Below are positions 12,130 to 24,482 of a stretch of 64,000 nt of DNA, piece after piece. This DNA is from Vibrio aestuarianus (lineage in GTDB: Bacteria; Pseudomonadota; Gammaproteobacteria; Enterobacterales; Vibrionaceae): positions 1-64,000 of the forward strand of contig NZ_JAAZTU010000020.1 of NCBI RefSeq assembly GCF_012395185.1, read 5' to 3'. The first letter of the stretch is position 1; each line of letters starts with the position of its first letter. The translations under genes were made by a program, and so were the position numbers. The notes under the pieces are model-generated. The model searched no databases. It was not told the origin of the DNA and saw only the letters and a program-made list of their open reading frames with translations.

Positions 12130-12552
12130 TTAACGACGTTTTTTTGTCAGCTCGATAACTCGTAACTGAGCAATGGCTTTAGCCAGTTCACTGGCCGCTT
12201 GCGCGAAGTCCATGTCGCCATGCTGATTCAAAATATTCTCTTCAGCTTTGCGTTTGGCTTCTTCTGCCTTAGCTGCGTCTAGCTCTTCACCACGGATTGC
12301 CGTATCAGCCAGTACAGTCGCTGTACCAGGTTGAATTTCGACAATACCACCAGAAACATAAATAATTTCTTCGTGGCCGTGTAGTTTAACGATACGCACC
12401 ATACCAGGCTTTATAGCGGTCAGCAGCGGTGTGTGACCATGGAAAATACCCAGTTCACCTTCGCTACCGGTCACCTGAAACGTTTCAACTTGGCCAGAGA
12501 AGAGTTTCTTCTCAGCACTTACAACGTCTAGGTGAAAGGTTATTGCTGCCAT
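12130..12552 (-). CDS. atpC: F1Fo ATP synthase epsilon subunit
   Basis: Epsilon is a central-stalk subunit of F1 that turns with gamma and can inhibit ATP hydrolysis. The 140 residues (139 in E. coli) comprise an N-terminal beta-sandwich (about 1-86, [35 protein letters not shown]) and a C-terminal helical hairpin (about 90-138). It is the last gene of the nine-gene operon, 18 bp after atpD, and a perfect hairpin terminator follows. Confidence 0.97.
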   Translation of the reverse strand: MAAITFHLDVVSAEKKLFSGQVETFQVTGSEGELGIFHGHTPLLTAIKPGMVRIVKLHGHEEIIYVSGGIVEIQPGTATVLADTAIRGEELDAAKAEEAKRKAEENILNQHGDMDFAQAASELAKAIAQLRVIELTKKRR

Positions 12553-12570
12553 ATCGCCTCCTAGTTAGCC

Positions 12571-13998
<1,428 letters not shown>

Positions 13999-14008
13999 TT
14001 ACCTAAGC

Positions 14009-14878
14009 TTAAACCGCTGCTGCGCCTGAAACGATTTCCGATAGTTCTTGTGTAATCGCCGCCTGACGGGCTTTGTTGTACACAAGTTCAAGATCATCAA
14101 TCAAGTTACTAGCGTTATCTGTAGCAGCCTTCATCGCAACCATTCGAGCAGCTTGTTCACATGCAAGGTTCTCTACTACACCTTGGTAAACCTGAGACTC
14201 GATATAGCGCAGCAATAGTGCGTCTAATAAAGGCTTAGGTTCTGGTTCGTAGATATAGTCCCAAGAATGCTTACGTTCCTGCATATCTTTGTCGTCTGAT
14301 TTAGGCAAAGGCAATAATTGATCAATCGTTGGTTGTTGAACCATGGTATTAACAAAATGGTTAAACACCACGTATAAGCGGTCTAACTCACCATTGTCAT
14401 ATTTTTTCAACATCACGCCGACAGCACCAATCAAGTCTTCCAGACTAGGATAATCACCTAATCCTGAAACTTGGGCTGCCACCTTGGCTCCTGAGTTATT
14501 AAAAAATGCAGTCGCTTTTGAGCCGATAACAGCTAGCTCAATTTCTGCACCTTTCTCTTTCCAGCCTTGCATTTCTACAACCGCATTTTTGAATAAGTTA
14601 ATATTCAAACCACCACATAGGCCACGGTCTGTAGAAACGATGATGTAACCAACACGCTTAGCTTCACGCTCTTCTAGGTACGGATGACGATACTCTAGAT
14701 TCGCGCTAGCCATATGACCGATCACTTTACGAATTGTCTCAGCGTAAGGACGAGTAGCTTCCATAGAATCTTGCGAACGTCGCATCTTCGATGTCGCTAC
14801 CATCTCCATCGCTTTCGTAATCTTCTGAGTGCTTTTAACACTGCCGATTTTACTACGTATCTCTTTTGCGCCGGCCAT
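14009..14878 (-). CDS. atpG: F1Fo ATP synthase gamma subunit
   Basis: Gamma is the rotor shaft of F1. The 289 residues begin with the coiled-coil helix [20 protein letters not shown] that inserts into the alpha3beta3 ring and end with the matching C-terminal helix ([19 protein letters not shown]). The middle Rossmann-like domain includes [16 protein letters not shown]. Length is close to the 287 residues of E. coli. It sits between atpA and atpD. Confidence 0.98.
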   Translation of the reverse strand: MAGAKEIRSKIGSVKSTQKITKAMEMVATSKMRRSQDSMEATRPYAETIRKVIGHMASANLEYRHPYLEEREAKRVGYIIVSTDRGLCGGLNINLFKNAVVEMQGWKEKGAEIELAVIGSKATAFFNNSGAKVAAQVSGLGDYPSLEDLIGAVGVMLKKYDNGELDRLYVVFNHFVNTMVQQPTIDQLLPLPKSDDKDMQERKHSWDYIYEPEPKPLLDALLLRYIESQVYQGVVENLACEQAARMVAMKAATDNASNLIDDLELVYNKARQAAITQELSEIVSGAAAV

Positions 14879-14921
14879 CGTTACTCTCCATTAGTTGGTG
14901 GCAGAGACTGCCACCGACCTA

Positions 14922-16463
14922 TTACCAAGTTTGAGTTGCTTTGAAATCGTCCATCAGTTTCTTCAACTGAGCTTCAATTTCATCGTTATAAGCACCCGTC
15001 TTGTCGATCTCAGCTGCTAAATCAGCATATTGACCGCGAGCATACGATAGTAGAGCCGCTTCAAAATCTAGAACTTTACTAAGTTCAACATCGTTTAAGT
15101 AGCCGCGCTCGACAGCAAAAACAACCACAGCTTGATCAAATACAGACATTGGAGCGTACTGCTTCTGCTTCATTAGTTCTGTTACTTTTTGACCATGGTT
15201 TAGCTGACGCTTAGTTGCTTCATCAAGATCAGACGAGAACTGTGCGAATGCCGCTAGTTCACGATATTGTGCTAGTGCAGTACGAATACCGCCAGATAGC
15301 TTCTTGATGATTTTCGATTGCGCTGCACCACCTACACGAGAAACTGAGATACCAGGGTCAACAGCAGGACGAACACCAGCGTTGAACAATTCAGTTTGTA
15401 GGAAGATCTGACCATCGGTAATCGAGATTACGTTAGTCGGTACGAATGCAGATACGTCACCCGCTTGAGTTTCAATGATTGGAAGAGCAGTTAAAGAACC
15501 AGTCTTACCTTTCACTTCACCTTTCGTAAATTCATCAACGTAGTGTTCGCTTACGCGAGCTGCACGTTCTAGAAGACGAGAGTGAAGATAGAAAACATCA
15601 CCAGGGAACGCTTCACGACCAGGTGGGCGTTTTAGTAGTAGCGAGATCTGACGGTACGCAACCGCTTGTTTAGATAGATCATCATAAACAATCAGTGCAT
15701 CTTCACCGCGATCACGGAAGTATTCACCCATTGCACAACCTGAGTATGGTGCTAGATATTGCAGCGCCGCAGATTCTGCCGCAGAAGCAACAACAACGAT
15801 AGTGTTAGCTAGCGCGCCATGTTCTTCAAGTTTGCGAACCACGTTAGCAATAGTCGATGCTTTTTGACCGATCGCTACGTAGATAGAGAAAATACCAGAG
15901 TTTTTCTGGTTAATAATTGCATCGATCGCCATTGCTGTTTTACCAGTTTGACGGTCACCGATGATAAGCTCACGCTGACCACGACCGATTGGGATCATCG
16001 AGTCAACTGACTTATAACCAGTTTGTACAGGCTGATCTACCGATTTACGGTCGATTACGCCTGGTGCAATTACTTCTACAGGTGAAGTCAACTTCGCCTC
16101 AATTGGACCTTTGCCATCAATAGGCTCACCTAGCGTGTTAACAACACGGCCAAGCAATTCAGGACCAACTGGTACTTCAAGAATACGACCAGTACCTGTA
16201 ACTTTCATGCCTTCCTTAAGGTCAGCATATGGGCCCATTACAACGGCACCAACCGAATCACGGTTCAAGTTTAGTGCTAGCGCGTAACGACCACCCGGTA
16301 ATTCAATCATTTCACCTTGCATCACGTCCGCTAGGCCGTGAATGCTAAGAATACCATCGCTTACCGATACGATAGTACCTTCGTTGCGAGCTTCACTAAC
16401 AACGTCGAAAGCTTCGATACGTTGTTTAATTAGATCGCTAATTTCCGTGGAATTAAGTTGCAT
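14922..16463 (-). CDS. atpA: F1Fo ATP synthase alpha subunit
   Basis: Alpha forms the non-catalytic nucleotide sites of the F1 hexamer. The start [19 protein letters not shown] at 16463 (ATG with GGAG eight bases upstream) gives 513 residues, the same as E. coli; a 10-codon upstream extension is not supported. The P-loop GDRQTGKT (about 169-176) and the alpha-subunit signature [17 protein letters not shown] are present. The gap to atpH is 13 bp. Confidence 0.98.
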   Translation of the reverse strand: MQLNSTEISDLIKQRIEAFDVVSEARNEGTIVSVSDGILSIHGLADVMQGEMIELPGGRYALALNLNRDSVGAVVMGPYADLKEGMKVTGTGRILEVPVGPELLGRVVNTLGEPIDGKGPIEAKLTSPVEVIAPGVIDRKSVDQPVQTGYKSVDSMIPIGRGQRELIIGDRQTGKTAMAIDAIINQKNSGIFSIYVAIGQKASTIANVVRKLEEHGALANTIVVVASAAESAALQYLAPYSGCAMGEYFRDRGEDALIVYDDLSKQAVAYRQISLLLKRPPGREAFPGDVFYLHSRLLERAARVSEHYVDEFTKGEVKGKTGSLTALPIIETQAGDVSAFVPTNVISITDGQIFLQTELFNAGVRPAVDPGISVSRVGGAAQSKIIKKLSGGIRTALAQYRELAAFAQFSSDLDEATKRQLNHGQKVTELMKQKQYAPMSVFDQAVVVFAVERGYLNDVELSKVLDFEAALLSYARGQYADLAAEIDKTGAYNDEIEAQLKKLMDDFKATQTW

Positions 16464-16476
16464 GCTCCAATCCCCA

Positions 16477-17010
16477 TCAAGACTGCAATGCATCGCTCAG
16501 GCGGTTTAAACGACCGCGAGCTGAGTTATCGATGACTAGGTCTCCGGCTCGAATTATAACCCCACCAAGTAGGGTCTCATCTATACTGCAATTCAGCTGA
16601 ACTTTGCGCTCAAGACGCTGCTCAAGTTTGTTGCTGATATCTGCACATTGTTTCTCAGAAAGTTCAGTTGCTGAAATAACATCAACATCTATCTCTTTCT
16701 CATGTTCCTGTTTTAAGGCTAGAAACTCGTTACAAACATCAGGAAGGGCCTTTAATCGGCCGTTCTCAGCCATCACCTTAATCAGGTTCTGGGCGTGAAC
16801 ATCAAACTGATCGCCACAAATTGCGTTCAAAATTTCTGCTAATTTCTCAGCAGAGGTAGAGCTAGTTAATAACTCTTTAATTTGATCGTTCTTTGCGACC
16901 TCGGCAGCAAAAGCAAGCATTTGAGCCCATTGGCTTAGCTGCTTTTTCTCCACCGCAAAATCGAATGCTGCTTTAGCATAGGGGCGTGCGATTGTAATAA
17001 AATCAGACAT
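16477..17010 (-). CDS. atpH: F1Fo ATP synthase delta subunit
   Basis: Delta joins the top of F1 to the peripheral stalk b dimer (OSCP equivalent). The 177 residues from [16 protein letters not shown] match the E. coli length exactly; the conserved C-terminal stretch [22 protein letters not shown] is present. The ATG at 17010 is preferred over a start four codons upstream because it matches family N-termini. It follows atpF after 14 bp. Confidence 0.97.
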   Translation of the reverse strand: MSDFITIARPYAKAAFDFAVEKKQLSQWAQMLAFAAEVAKNDQIKELLTSSTSAEKLAEILNAICGDQFDVHAQNLIKVMAENGRLKALPDVCNEFLALKQEHEKEIDVDVISATELSEKQCADISNKLEQRLERKVQLNCSIDETLLGGVIIRAGDLVIDNSARGRLNRLSDALQS

Positions 17011-17024
17011 ATGCGCCCCCATCC

Positions 17025-17495
17025 TTAAAGTTTTGCAGTAATGTTGTCGAGAATATCTTTGTGCGCATCTTTATCGATTGAACGCTCAAGGATTTTCTCA
17101 GCACCAGCTACAGCCAGAGTTGCAACTTGTTTACGCAGCTCATCGCGGGCACGATTACGTTCAGATTCAAGTTCAGCTTCAGCTTGAGTTAGGATTTTCT
17201 GGCGTTCCGCCTGAGCTTCCTCACGTGCTTCATCTAGAATTTGAGCTTTACGTTTATTGGCCTGTTCGATGACCTCAGTTGCAGTGCGCTTCGCTTCTTT
17301 CATTTGTTCAGAAGCGTTGGCTTGTGCTAGATCCAAGTTTTTAGCAGCACGCTCAGCGGCTGATAGACCGTCAGCAATTTTTTTCTGACGTTCTTCGATC
17401 GCTTGCATAATTGGCGGCCATACATATTTCATGCAGAACCACACAAAAAGTGCAAACGCGATTGCTTGACCTAGCAGAGTTGCGTTCATATTCAC
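17025..17495 (-). CDS. atpF: F1Fo ATP synthase b subunit
   Basis: Subunit b is the peripheral stalk: one N-terminal membrane helix (about 5-25) and a long charged coiled coil to residue 156. The frame begins GTG-AAT-ATG-AAC; the GTG at 17495 gives [10 protein letters not shown], 156 residues as in E. coli, where atpF also starts with GTG, and a GAGGGG element lies 9-13 bases upstream. The internal ATG at 17489 is an alternative. Confidence 0.97.
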   Translation of the reverse strand: MNMNATLLGQAIAFALFVWFCMKYVWPPIMQAIEERQKKIADGLSAAERAAKNLDLAQANASEQMKEAKRTATEVIEQANKRKAQILDEAREEAQAERQKILTQAEAELESERNRARDELRKQVATLAVAGAEKILERSIDKDAHKDILDNITAKL

Positions 17496-17571
17496 AACAG
17501 CTACCCCTCTATTTGTTCACCAACGAAAAGTATTAATCAACGACAAATTATTAATTTGTGTGATCGGTTGA

Positions 17572-17853
<282 letters not shown>

Positions 17854-17882
17854 TTATGTGCCCAAATAAAAAGCTTAAAAAA

Positions 17883-18716
<834 letters not shown>

Positions 18717-18721
18717 TCATC

Positions 18722-19111
18722 CTATTTTTTGTTGTTAATGAATAGCACTGGCGCACAGATATTAATACCTAGAGCCAGCAAATAGGTTAGTTTGAGGGGA
18801 ACAAGTTCCACCTGCATATACATGTAGGCAACATAGAACAGTGCAACTGTGATAAGGATTTTGAGTACTTCACCTGTATAGAAAGAGGCCGTAATCTGCT
18901 TTGCAGCACGAGCTCCACTAAACATAAAAGCACACAGCGCAAAAACCGCATTCGCAATGACAAAAATGCCACCACCAACCAGCGCAGAAAGCCCCCATTC
19001 AGCATTTACAGCCACCGCCATCCCTGCTGCCACAACCATAACCGCGCCAAACTGGATCATTAACAATTGCTTAGCAAGCTCTCGTCCTGGTCTAGCTAAC
19101 GCAGCTACCAT
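18722..19111 (-). CDS. atpI: ATP synthase assembly/accessory protein AtpI
   Basis: AtpI is a small membrane protein encoded first in many atp operons; in other bacteria it aids c-ring assembly or Mg2+ supply. The 129 residues comprise four hydrophobic helices with the conserved GGGIFVIANAVFALCAFMF region. It is the first gene after the atp promoter and immediately precedes atpB. Confidence 0.93.
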   Translation of the reverse strand: MVAALARPGRELAKQLLMIQFGAVMVVAAGMAVAVNAEWGLSALVGGGIFVIANAVFALCAFMFSGARAAKQITASFYTGEVLKILITVALFYVAYMYMQVELVPLKLTYLLALGINICAPVLFINNKK

Positions 19112-19175
19112 GTATTCGTACCTCTAGTAATGTCCACAGCTCATCTACAACATAGGGCAGTGGAAATTGGCGAAA

Positions 19176-19203
19176 ATTATACGGTCACTCTAACTGATTG
19201 CAA
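19176..19203 (-). promoter_or_regulatory. Promoter of the atp operon
   Basis: On the minus strand TTGCAA (19198-19203) and TATAAT (19176-19181) are 16 bp apart, 65 bp upstream of the atpI ATG. The consensus -10 hexamer and position make it the best candidate for the main atp promoter. Confidence 0.75.
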
Positions 19204-19274
19204 TTGAAACACAGCAAAAAGTTACAATTTTGTTTACAAACCGACAACTTTCAAATAAAAAATGTTTTTTATCA

Positions 19275-19294
19275 TAATTGATTTAAATCAATTA
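19275..19294. promoter_or_regulatory. 20-bp perfect palindrome containing an FNR-type box
   Basis: Bases 19275-19294 are a perfect AT-rich palindrome whose inner part, TTGAT-TTAA-ATCAA (19278-19291), equals the FNR/Anr consensus TTGATnnnnATCAA. It lies between the parB stop and the atp promoter, about 115 bp upstream of the predicted atp transcription start. It could alternatively be the stem of a weak parB terminator, because a run of six T appears shortly after it on the minus strand. Confidence 0.55.
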
Positions 19295-19300
19295 TCTCAT

Positions 19301-20182
19301 TTAGCTTTCAAGCTTGGCAATTAGTTGCTCTAATTTGTGAGGCTCATCAAGACTAATCGTCACTTTAGCTTTACCGCCCTTAGAGCGAACAATTGAAACT
19401 TTAGCCCCCAACATTTCACTTAATTTTTGTGACATTTGTTGTGCATCTGCGTCTTCCGCGGGCAATTCTTGATCAGATGTCTGTGTTAAGCACTTTTTCA
19501 CTAATTGTTCTGTTTGTCTAACCGTCAATTGCTTTTCGGCGACGCGCTCAGCAACTTCCGTTTGTTGTTCACCTTCAAGCATAAGAAGAGCACGGGCATG
19601 GCCCATTTCTAATTGCTTCGACTCAACTAAACGTTTTACACCATCATCAAGCTGGTTCAGCCTTAGTAGGTTACTTACGGTTGCTCGTGATTTACCTATC
19701 ACATCGGCAACTTGTTGATGGGTCAGTTTAAACTCTTCTTGTAAGCGCTCAAGTGCTTGCGCTTCTTCAATAACATTCAGATCTTCACGCTGAATGTTTT
19801 CGATCAGTGCCATCGCAATAGCAGCGCGATCATCAACATTTTTTATCAAGCAAGGAACTTGCTTTAAACCCGCTTGTTTTGCAGCGCGCCAGCGGCGTTC
19901 ACCGGCAATAATTTCATAACCACCTGCAGCTAAATTTCTCACAACAATCGGCTGAATGATGCCTTGTGATTGAATGGATGCAGCCAGTTCTTCTAAAGCA
20001 TCCGGAGACATATCTTTGCGCGGTTGATACATGCCAGGTTTTAAACTTGAGATGGCAATATCCATTAATTCACCATCAGAAGATAGCGCTTGACTGTATG
20101 AAGCCGCTTGCTGTTTTTCACGGGCAAGAGAACTGGTCGCCAACAGAGCGTCCAATCCTTTTCCTAAACCACGTTTAGACAT
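19301..20182 (-). CDS. parB: Chromosome partition protein ParB
   Basis: ParB binds centromere-like parS sites near the origin, spreads as a CTP-dependent clamp and links them to ParA. The 293 residues show a basic N-terminus (KRGLGKGLDALL), the CTP-binding motif GERRWRAAKQAG (about 94-105) and a helix-turn-helix (KLTHQQVADVIGKSRATVSNLLRL), then a C-terminal dimerisation region. It is downstream of parA by 24 bp in the mnmG-rsmG-parA-parB set. Confidence 0.97.
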   Translation of the reverse strand: MSKRGLGKGLDALLATSSLAREKQQAASYSQALSSDGELMDIAISSLKPGMYQPRKDMSPDALEELAASIQSQGIIQPIVVRNLAAGGYEIIAGERRWRAAKQAGLKQVPCLIKNVDDRAAIAMALIENIQREDLNVIEEAQALERLQEEFKLTHQQVADVIGKSRATVSNLLRLNQLDDGVKRLVESKQLEMGHARALLMLEGEQQTEVAERVAEKQLTVRQTEQLVKKCLTQTSDQELPAEDADAQQMSQKLSEMLGAKVSIVRSKGGKAKVTISLDEPHKLEQLIAKLES

Positions 20183-20206
20183 GTGGACGAATTCCTTTAA
20201 GTGAGA

Positions 20207-20980
20207 TTATGCAGGTATTTCTTCTCGACGAAGCATTTCACCAGCTAGTGCCAAATAGGCTTTAGCTCCAGCTGAATACTTGTCGTAATACATTGCTGGT
20301 TTACCATGACTCGGCGCTTCAGCAAGACGAACATTACGAGGAATAACTGTGCGGTAGACTTTATTACCAAAGTGCTTTTTCAGTTGATCGGAGACTTCAT
20401 TAGCTAGGCGATTACGTGGATCGTACATAGTACGAAGTAATCCTTCAATTTTGAGGTTGTCATTAACCACCGCAGCCAGTTTACTAATGGTATCCATTAA
20501 CGCAGTTAAACCTTCTAATGCAAAATACTCACATTGCATAGGCACTAAAACAGAATCCGCTGCGGCCATGGCATTGATTGTAAGAAGGTTTAAGGAAGGA
20601 GGACAATCGATAAAGATGAAATCATAGTTATCACGAACTGGTGCTAACGCATTTTTCAAGCGAACTTCACGCGCAAACACTTCCATTAGCTTAATTTCAG
20701 CAGCAGTCACATCGCCATTGGCTGCGATCAAATCATAATGACCTGTTGTCTTGCGACAGACGACATCATCAAAGGGCGTATCTTCAACCAGTAACTCGTA
20801 GGCTGTCGCATCAACTTGATACTTATCAACCCCACTTGCCATTGTTGCATTGCCTTGTGGGTCGAGATCAATCACCAATACTTTACGTTTAGTCGCCGCC
20901 ATAGACGCCGCTAAATTGATACACGTTGTTGTTTTTCCAACGCCACCTTTCTGGTTGGCGATAGCTACGATTTTGCCCAC
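20207..20980 (-). CDS. parA: Chromosome partition ATPase ParA
   Basis: ParA is the Walker-type ATPase that forms DNA-bound gradients to move ParB-parS complexes; in Vibrio the chromosome I ParA also anchors the origin at the pole. The 257-residue Soj-type protein lacks an extra N-terminal DNA-binding domain and begins with the deviant Walker A motif KGGVGKTT (11-18) and FIFIDCPPSLNLL (Walker B). It lies 15 bp after rsmG. Confidence 0.97.
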   Translation of the reverse strand: MGKIVAIANQKGGVGKTTTCINLAASMAATKRKVLVIDLDPQGNATMASGVDKYQVDATAYELLVEDTPFDDVVCRKTTGHYDLIAANGDVTAAEIKLMEVFAREVRLKNALAPVRDNYDFIFIDCPPSLNLLTINAMAAADSVLVPMQCEYFALEGLTALMDTISKLAAVVNDNLKIEGLLRTMYDPRNRLANEVSDQLKKHFGNKVYRTVIPRNVRLAEAPSHGKPAMYYDKYSAGAKAYLALAGEMLRREEIPA

Positions 20981-20995
20981 AAATATGCCTCGCTG

Positions 20996-21628
20996 TTATC
21001 CCTTGCGAGATAAGATTACAAGATGACGGTCACCTTCCAACTCTGGAACTTTCAAAGCTTTGACATCGGTCACAGAACACCACTCTGGTAGTGTGGCTAT
21101 TTCTTCTTCTGGCAGTTGTCCTTTCAGGGCTAAAAATAGGCCCGTTTGTTCTTTTGGCAAATGATGACACCATTCGACCATGTCCAGCATTGAAGCAAAT
21201 GCACGGCTAAGTACGCCATCAAATTTTACTTCAGGCTGGAACTCTTCTACTCGACTTTGGATTGTTGTCACATTTTTAATACCAAGCTCATGAAGAACTT
21301 GTTTAATAAAACGAATGCGTTTGCCCAAACTATCGAGTAAGAAAAATGTTTTATCTGGGTTCATGATTGCAAGAGGGATGCCCGGTAAACCAGGACCAGT
21401 GCCAACATCAATAAAACGCTCACCCTGTAAGTGAGGACTTACCACTATACTATCTAGGATATGTTTCACAAGCATATCCATCGGGTTACGCACAGAAGTG
21501 AGATTGTAAGCCTTGTTCCACTTATCCAACATTTCAACATAACCAACGAGTTGGTTGCGTTGTTGTTCGTTGACTTCAAGATTGGTTTGGCTAACGAGTT
21601 GATCCAGACGCGTTCTTAATTCACTCAT
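20996..21628 (-). CDS. rsmG: 16S rRNA (guanine-527-N7) methyltransferase RsmG
   Basis: RsmG (GidB) methylates N7 of G527 in 16S rRNA using S-adenosylmethionine; loss gives low-level streptomycin resistance in several bacteria. The 210 residues contain the Rossmann methyltransferase core with [20 protein letters not shown] as the SAM loop (about 68-87). It overlaps the mnmG stop by four bases (ATGA), showing coupled translation. Confidence 0.96.
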   Translation of the reverse strand: MSELRTRLDQLVSQTNLEVNEQQRNQLVGYVEMLDKWNKAYNLTSVRNPMDMLVKHILDSIVVSPHLQGERFIDVGTGPGLPGIPLAIMNPDKTFFLLDSLGKRIRFIKQVLHELGIKNVTTIQSRVEEFQPEVKFDGVLSRAFASMLDMVEWCHHLPKEQTGLFLALKGQLPEEEIATLPEWCSVTDVKALKVPELEGDRHLVILSRKG

Positions 21629-23523
21629 GCCGCATCATCTCCTTTTTTAAGAACACCTTGCTTCTTCAAATAAACCAATAGGATAGAAATAGCAGCAGGC
21701 GTAATACCCGAAATTCGAGAAGCGATACCAACGGTTTCAGGCTGTGCGGTATTCAGTTTAAGAATGACTTCATTCGACAGCCCTTTGACTTGCTTGTAAT
21801 CCAAATCTAGCGGCAATTTGGTGTGCTCATGACGCAAAGATTTATTGATCTCATCTTGCTGCCGTTGGATATAGCCTTCGTATTTGACCTGAATTTCAAC
21901 TTGCTCTGCCGCTTGAAGATCCTCAAGAGCTGGCGCAAAAGCTTCAAGAGAAGTCAGTTGTTGGTATGTGATCTCAGGGCGGCGCAATAGATCCTCACCA
22001 CTCGCTTCACGCGACATTGGCGTTTTCAAAAGTGCATTCAGTTCGTTGATACCGACTGAGTTGGGATTCATCCACGTTTCTTTCAAGCGTTGGCGCTCTA
22101 GTTCCATATTTTCGATTTTTTGGTTAAAACGAGCCCAACGAGCATCATCAACCAAACCAAACTCTCGAGCTTGTTCTGTTAAACGTAAATCGGCGTTGTC
22201 TTCACGTAATAGCAAGCGATATTCCGCACGTGAAGTAAACATACGGTAAGGTTCTTTGGTACCCATCGTTGAAAGATCATCAATCAACACACCCATGTAG
22301 GCTTGATCACGGCGTGGGCTCCAACCTTCTTTGTCTTGGCTATATAAACTTGCGTTTAATCCGGCCATCAAGCCTTGTGCTGCAGCTTCTTCATAGCCGG
22401 TAGTGCCATTAATTTGACCAGCAAAAAACAACCCATTCATAAATTTAGTTTCATAGGTTTGTTTGAGATCGCGTGGGTCAAAGAAATCGTACTCAATTGC
22501 GTAGCCTGGACGAACAATGTGCGCGTTTTCAAAGCCTTTCATTGAACGAACAATCTGTATTTGTACATCAAACGGTAAGCTGGTGGAGATGCCGTTTGGG
22601 TATAATTCGGTTGTAGTTAAACCTTCCGGTTCGATAAAGATCTGATGACTATTTTTGTCAGCAAAACGCATCACTTTATCTTCAATCGATGGGCAATAAC
22701 GAGGGCCTATACCTTCAATAACCCCAGCATACATTGGGCTGCGATCTAAATTGGCACGGATCACATCATGTGTTTTTTCATTGGTGTGTGTGATGTAACA
22801 CGGGATCTGACGCGGGTGGTGACTACGCTGGCCCATAAATGAAAACACTGGTGTTGGATTGTCGCCGTGTTGAGCTTCTAAAACAGAAAAGTCAACGCTG
22901 CGTGCATCAATACGTGGTGGAGTCCCCGTTTTTAAACGATCAACTCTGAAAGGTAATTCTCGTAGACGATCAGCCAGCGCGATCGATGGAGGATCGCCTG
23001 CGCGGCCTCCTGAGAAGTTTTCCAACCCAATGTGGATCTTTCCTCCAAGAAAAGTCCCAACGGTCAATACAACGGCTTTAGCGTGGAATTTGAGGCCCAT
23101 TTGAGTAACGACACCCACTACATGATCATTCTCAACGATAAGATCATCTACGGCTTGCTGAAACAAGGTTAAGTTGGGAGTGTTTTCAAGAACATCACGA
23201 ACATACGCTTTGTACAGAGCGCGATCAGCTTGTGCGCGGGTAGCTCTAACCGCTGGGCCTTTTGATGCGTTTAGTGTTCTAAATTGAATACCTGCATGAT
23301 CAATCGCTTGAGCCATAAGGCCACCCATGGCATCGACTTCTTTGACTAGATGCCCTTTACCTATACCACCAATAGCTGGGTTACAAGACATTTGACCTAG
23401 CGTATCTATGTTGTGAGTAAGCAATAACGTACTTTGACCAGTACGAGCTGCTGCGAGAGCGGCTTCCGTTCCTGCGTGGCCACCACCGACCACAATGACG
23501 TCAAATTTTTCGTGATAAAGCAT
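21625..23523 (-). CDS. mnmG: tRNA uridine-34 carboxymethylaminomethyl synthesis enzyme MnmG (GidA)
   Basis: MnmG is the FAD-dependent partner of MnmE; together they place (carboxymethyl)aminomethyl groups on U34 of certain tRNAs. The 632 residues begin with the dinucleotide loop [17 protein letters not shown] (13-29) and contain GCTGFEEA-like [13 protein letters not shown] and a C-terminal helical domain that binds MnmE. It is the first gene left of oriC; transcription leaves the origin, the same arrangement as gidA in enterobacteria. Confidence 0.97.
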   Translation of the reverse strand: MLYHEKFDVIVVGGGHAGTEAALAAARTGQSTLLLTHNIDTLGQMSCNPAIGGIGKGHLVKEVDAMGGLMAQAIDHAGIQFRTLNASKGPAVRATRAQADRALYKAYVRDVLENTPNLTLFQQAVDDLIVENDHVVGVVTQMGLKFHAKAVVLTVGTFLGGKIHIGLENFSGGRAGDPPSIALADRLRELPFRVDRLKTGTPPRIDARSVDFSVLEAQHGDNPTPVFSFMGQRSHHPRQIPCYITHTNEKTHDVIRANLDRSPMYAGVIEGIGPRYCPSIEDKVMRFADKNSHQIFIEPEGLTTTELYPNGISTSLPFDVQIQIVRSMKGFENAHIVRPGYAIEYDFFDPRDLKQTYETKFMNGLFFAGQINGTTGYEEAAAQGLMAGLNASLYSQDKEGWSPRRDQAYMGVLIDDLSTMGTKEPYRMFTSRAEYRLLLREDNADLRLTEQAREFGLVDDARWARFNQKIENMELERQRLKETWMNPNSVGINELNALLKTPMSREASGEDLLRRPEITYQQLTSLEAFAPALEDLQAAEQVEIQVKYEGYIQRQQDEINKSLRHEHTKLPLDLDYKQVKGLSNEVILKLNTAQPETVGIASRISGITPAAISILLVYLKKQGVLKKGDDAA

Positions 23524-23961
23524 GCACCGACCTCAGGTATTCAATGAAGGTATGGACTGACAAAGGAGGCGTATTCTACCTTCTTTCCTTTGGCTAGAAA
23601 ATCGCTTTCTGACTTTTTAATTAGAGGCTTGGTAAGTTAATAATATATAAGATCTATATAGAGATCTTTTATTAGATCTATTATTAGGATCATGCTTTTC
23701 TGTGGATAACTAATAAATGATCAACAAGATCATGGATCTTAATAGGATCGTAAACTGTGATCTTAACATGATCTAACTCGGTATTACCTGGGATCAAAAT
23801 AGGTACTTATGCACACCCTCTGTGTAATGCATAAGTTGTTATTGGGATAACTATAGGTTGATCACCGGATAAGAGTATAGTTATACACATTGGTTTGCTT
23901 GATTTATGTACTAAATGATTTTAGGTGTTTTACTTAAAGTTATTCACATCTGTATAGATAT
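23524..23961. other. Chromosomal replication origin oriC
   Basis: The gap between mnmG and mioC is the origin. GATC sites start at 23651, 23663, 23675, 23688, 23719, 23728, 23735, 23746, 23759, 23770, 23792 and 23860: twelve in 213 bp. Three AT-rich 13-mer-like units begin at the first three (GATCTATATAGAG, GATCTTTTATTAG, GATCTATTATTAG) and would be the unwinding region. DnaA boxes: TTATCCACA on the minus strand at 23701-23709, and on the plus strand TTATGCACA 23807-23815, TTATACACA 23881-23889 and TTATTCACA 23940-23948. No gene is present. Confidence 0.95.
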
Positions 23962-23987
23962 AAAAAAAGCGGCTAGTCAGCCGCTTT
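23962..23987 (-). terminator. Terminator of mioC, guarding oriC
   Basis: AAAGCGGCT (23966-23974) and AGCCGCTTT (23979-23987) form a 9-bp stem with a 4-base loop, followed on the minus strand by seven T. It lies 17 bp after the mioC stop and 14 bp before the nearest DnaA box, so it should stop mioC transcription entering oriC. Confidence 0.9.
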
Positions 23988-24004
23988 CTCAACAGAGATT
24001 AAGA

Positions 24005-24439
24005 TTAGAATCGTTCGATATACTGCTTCAACCACGCTTCAGCCGCGTCTTCTGGAACTGGATATTCTAACGTATCAATAGTGAGGCAATCAGTGAGCGG
24101 AGTGGCTCCGATATCTTCCAGCAGTTCAAATGCATGCTTACCAGCGGCGCAGAACGTGTCGTAGCTTGAATCGCCAATGGCCACTACCGCGTATTTCAAT
24201 GCGCTGGTATTAGGTGGTGTTGTTTGAAGAGCAGCAATAAAAGGTTGGATATTATCGGGATAGTCTCCCGCACCGTGAGTAGATGTGACGATCAACCATA
24301 TGTCTTGAGCAGGGATAGCATCCAGCTTGGGTTGGTTGTGGATAGTTGTGGTATAACCTTGCTCTTGTAGCAGATCGTTAAGATGATCTCCCACGTATTC
24401 GGCACCACCTAATGTACTGCCTGTAATTATATGGATCAT
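24005..24439 (-). CDS. mioC: Flavodoxin-like protein MioC
   Basis: MioC is an FMN-binding flavodoxin-like protein (in E. coli needed for biotin synthase activity in vitro). The 144 residues have the FMN loop [11 protein letters not shown] (about 7-17) and [11 protein letters not shown] (about 54-64). It is the classical gene next to oriC. It starts 43 bp after mnmE with no promoter or terminator apparent between, so it may be co-transcribed with mnmE. Confidence 0.94.
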   Translation of the reverse strand: MIHIITGSTLGGAEYVGDHLNDLLQEQGYTTTIHNQPKLDAIPAQDIWLIVTSTHGAGDYPDNIQPFIAALQTTPPNTSALKYAVVAIGDSSYDTFCAAGKHAFELLEDIGATPLTDCLTIDTLEYPVPEDAAEAWLKQYIERF

Positions 24440-24482
24440 AAGATTGCCTTCTATCGAATAGGGAATGAAGCTCTATTTGTGA

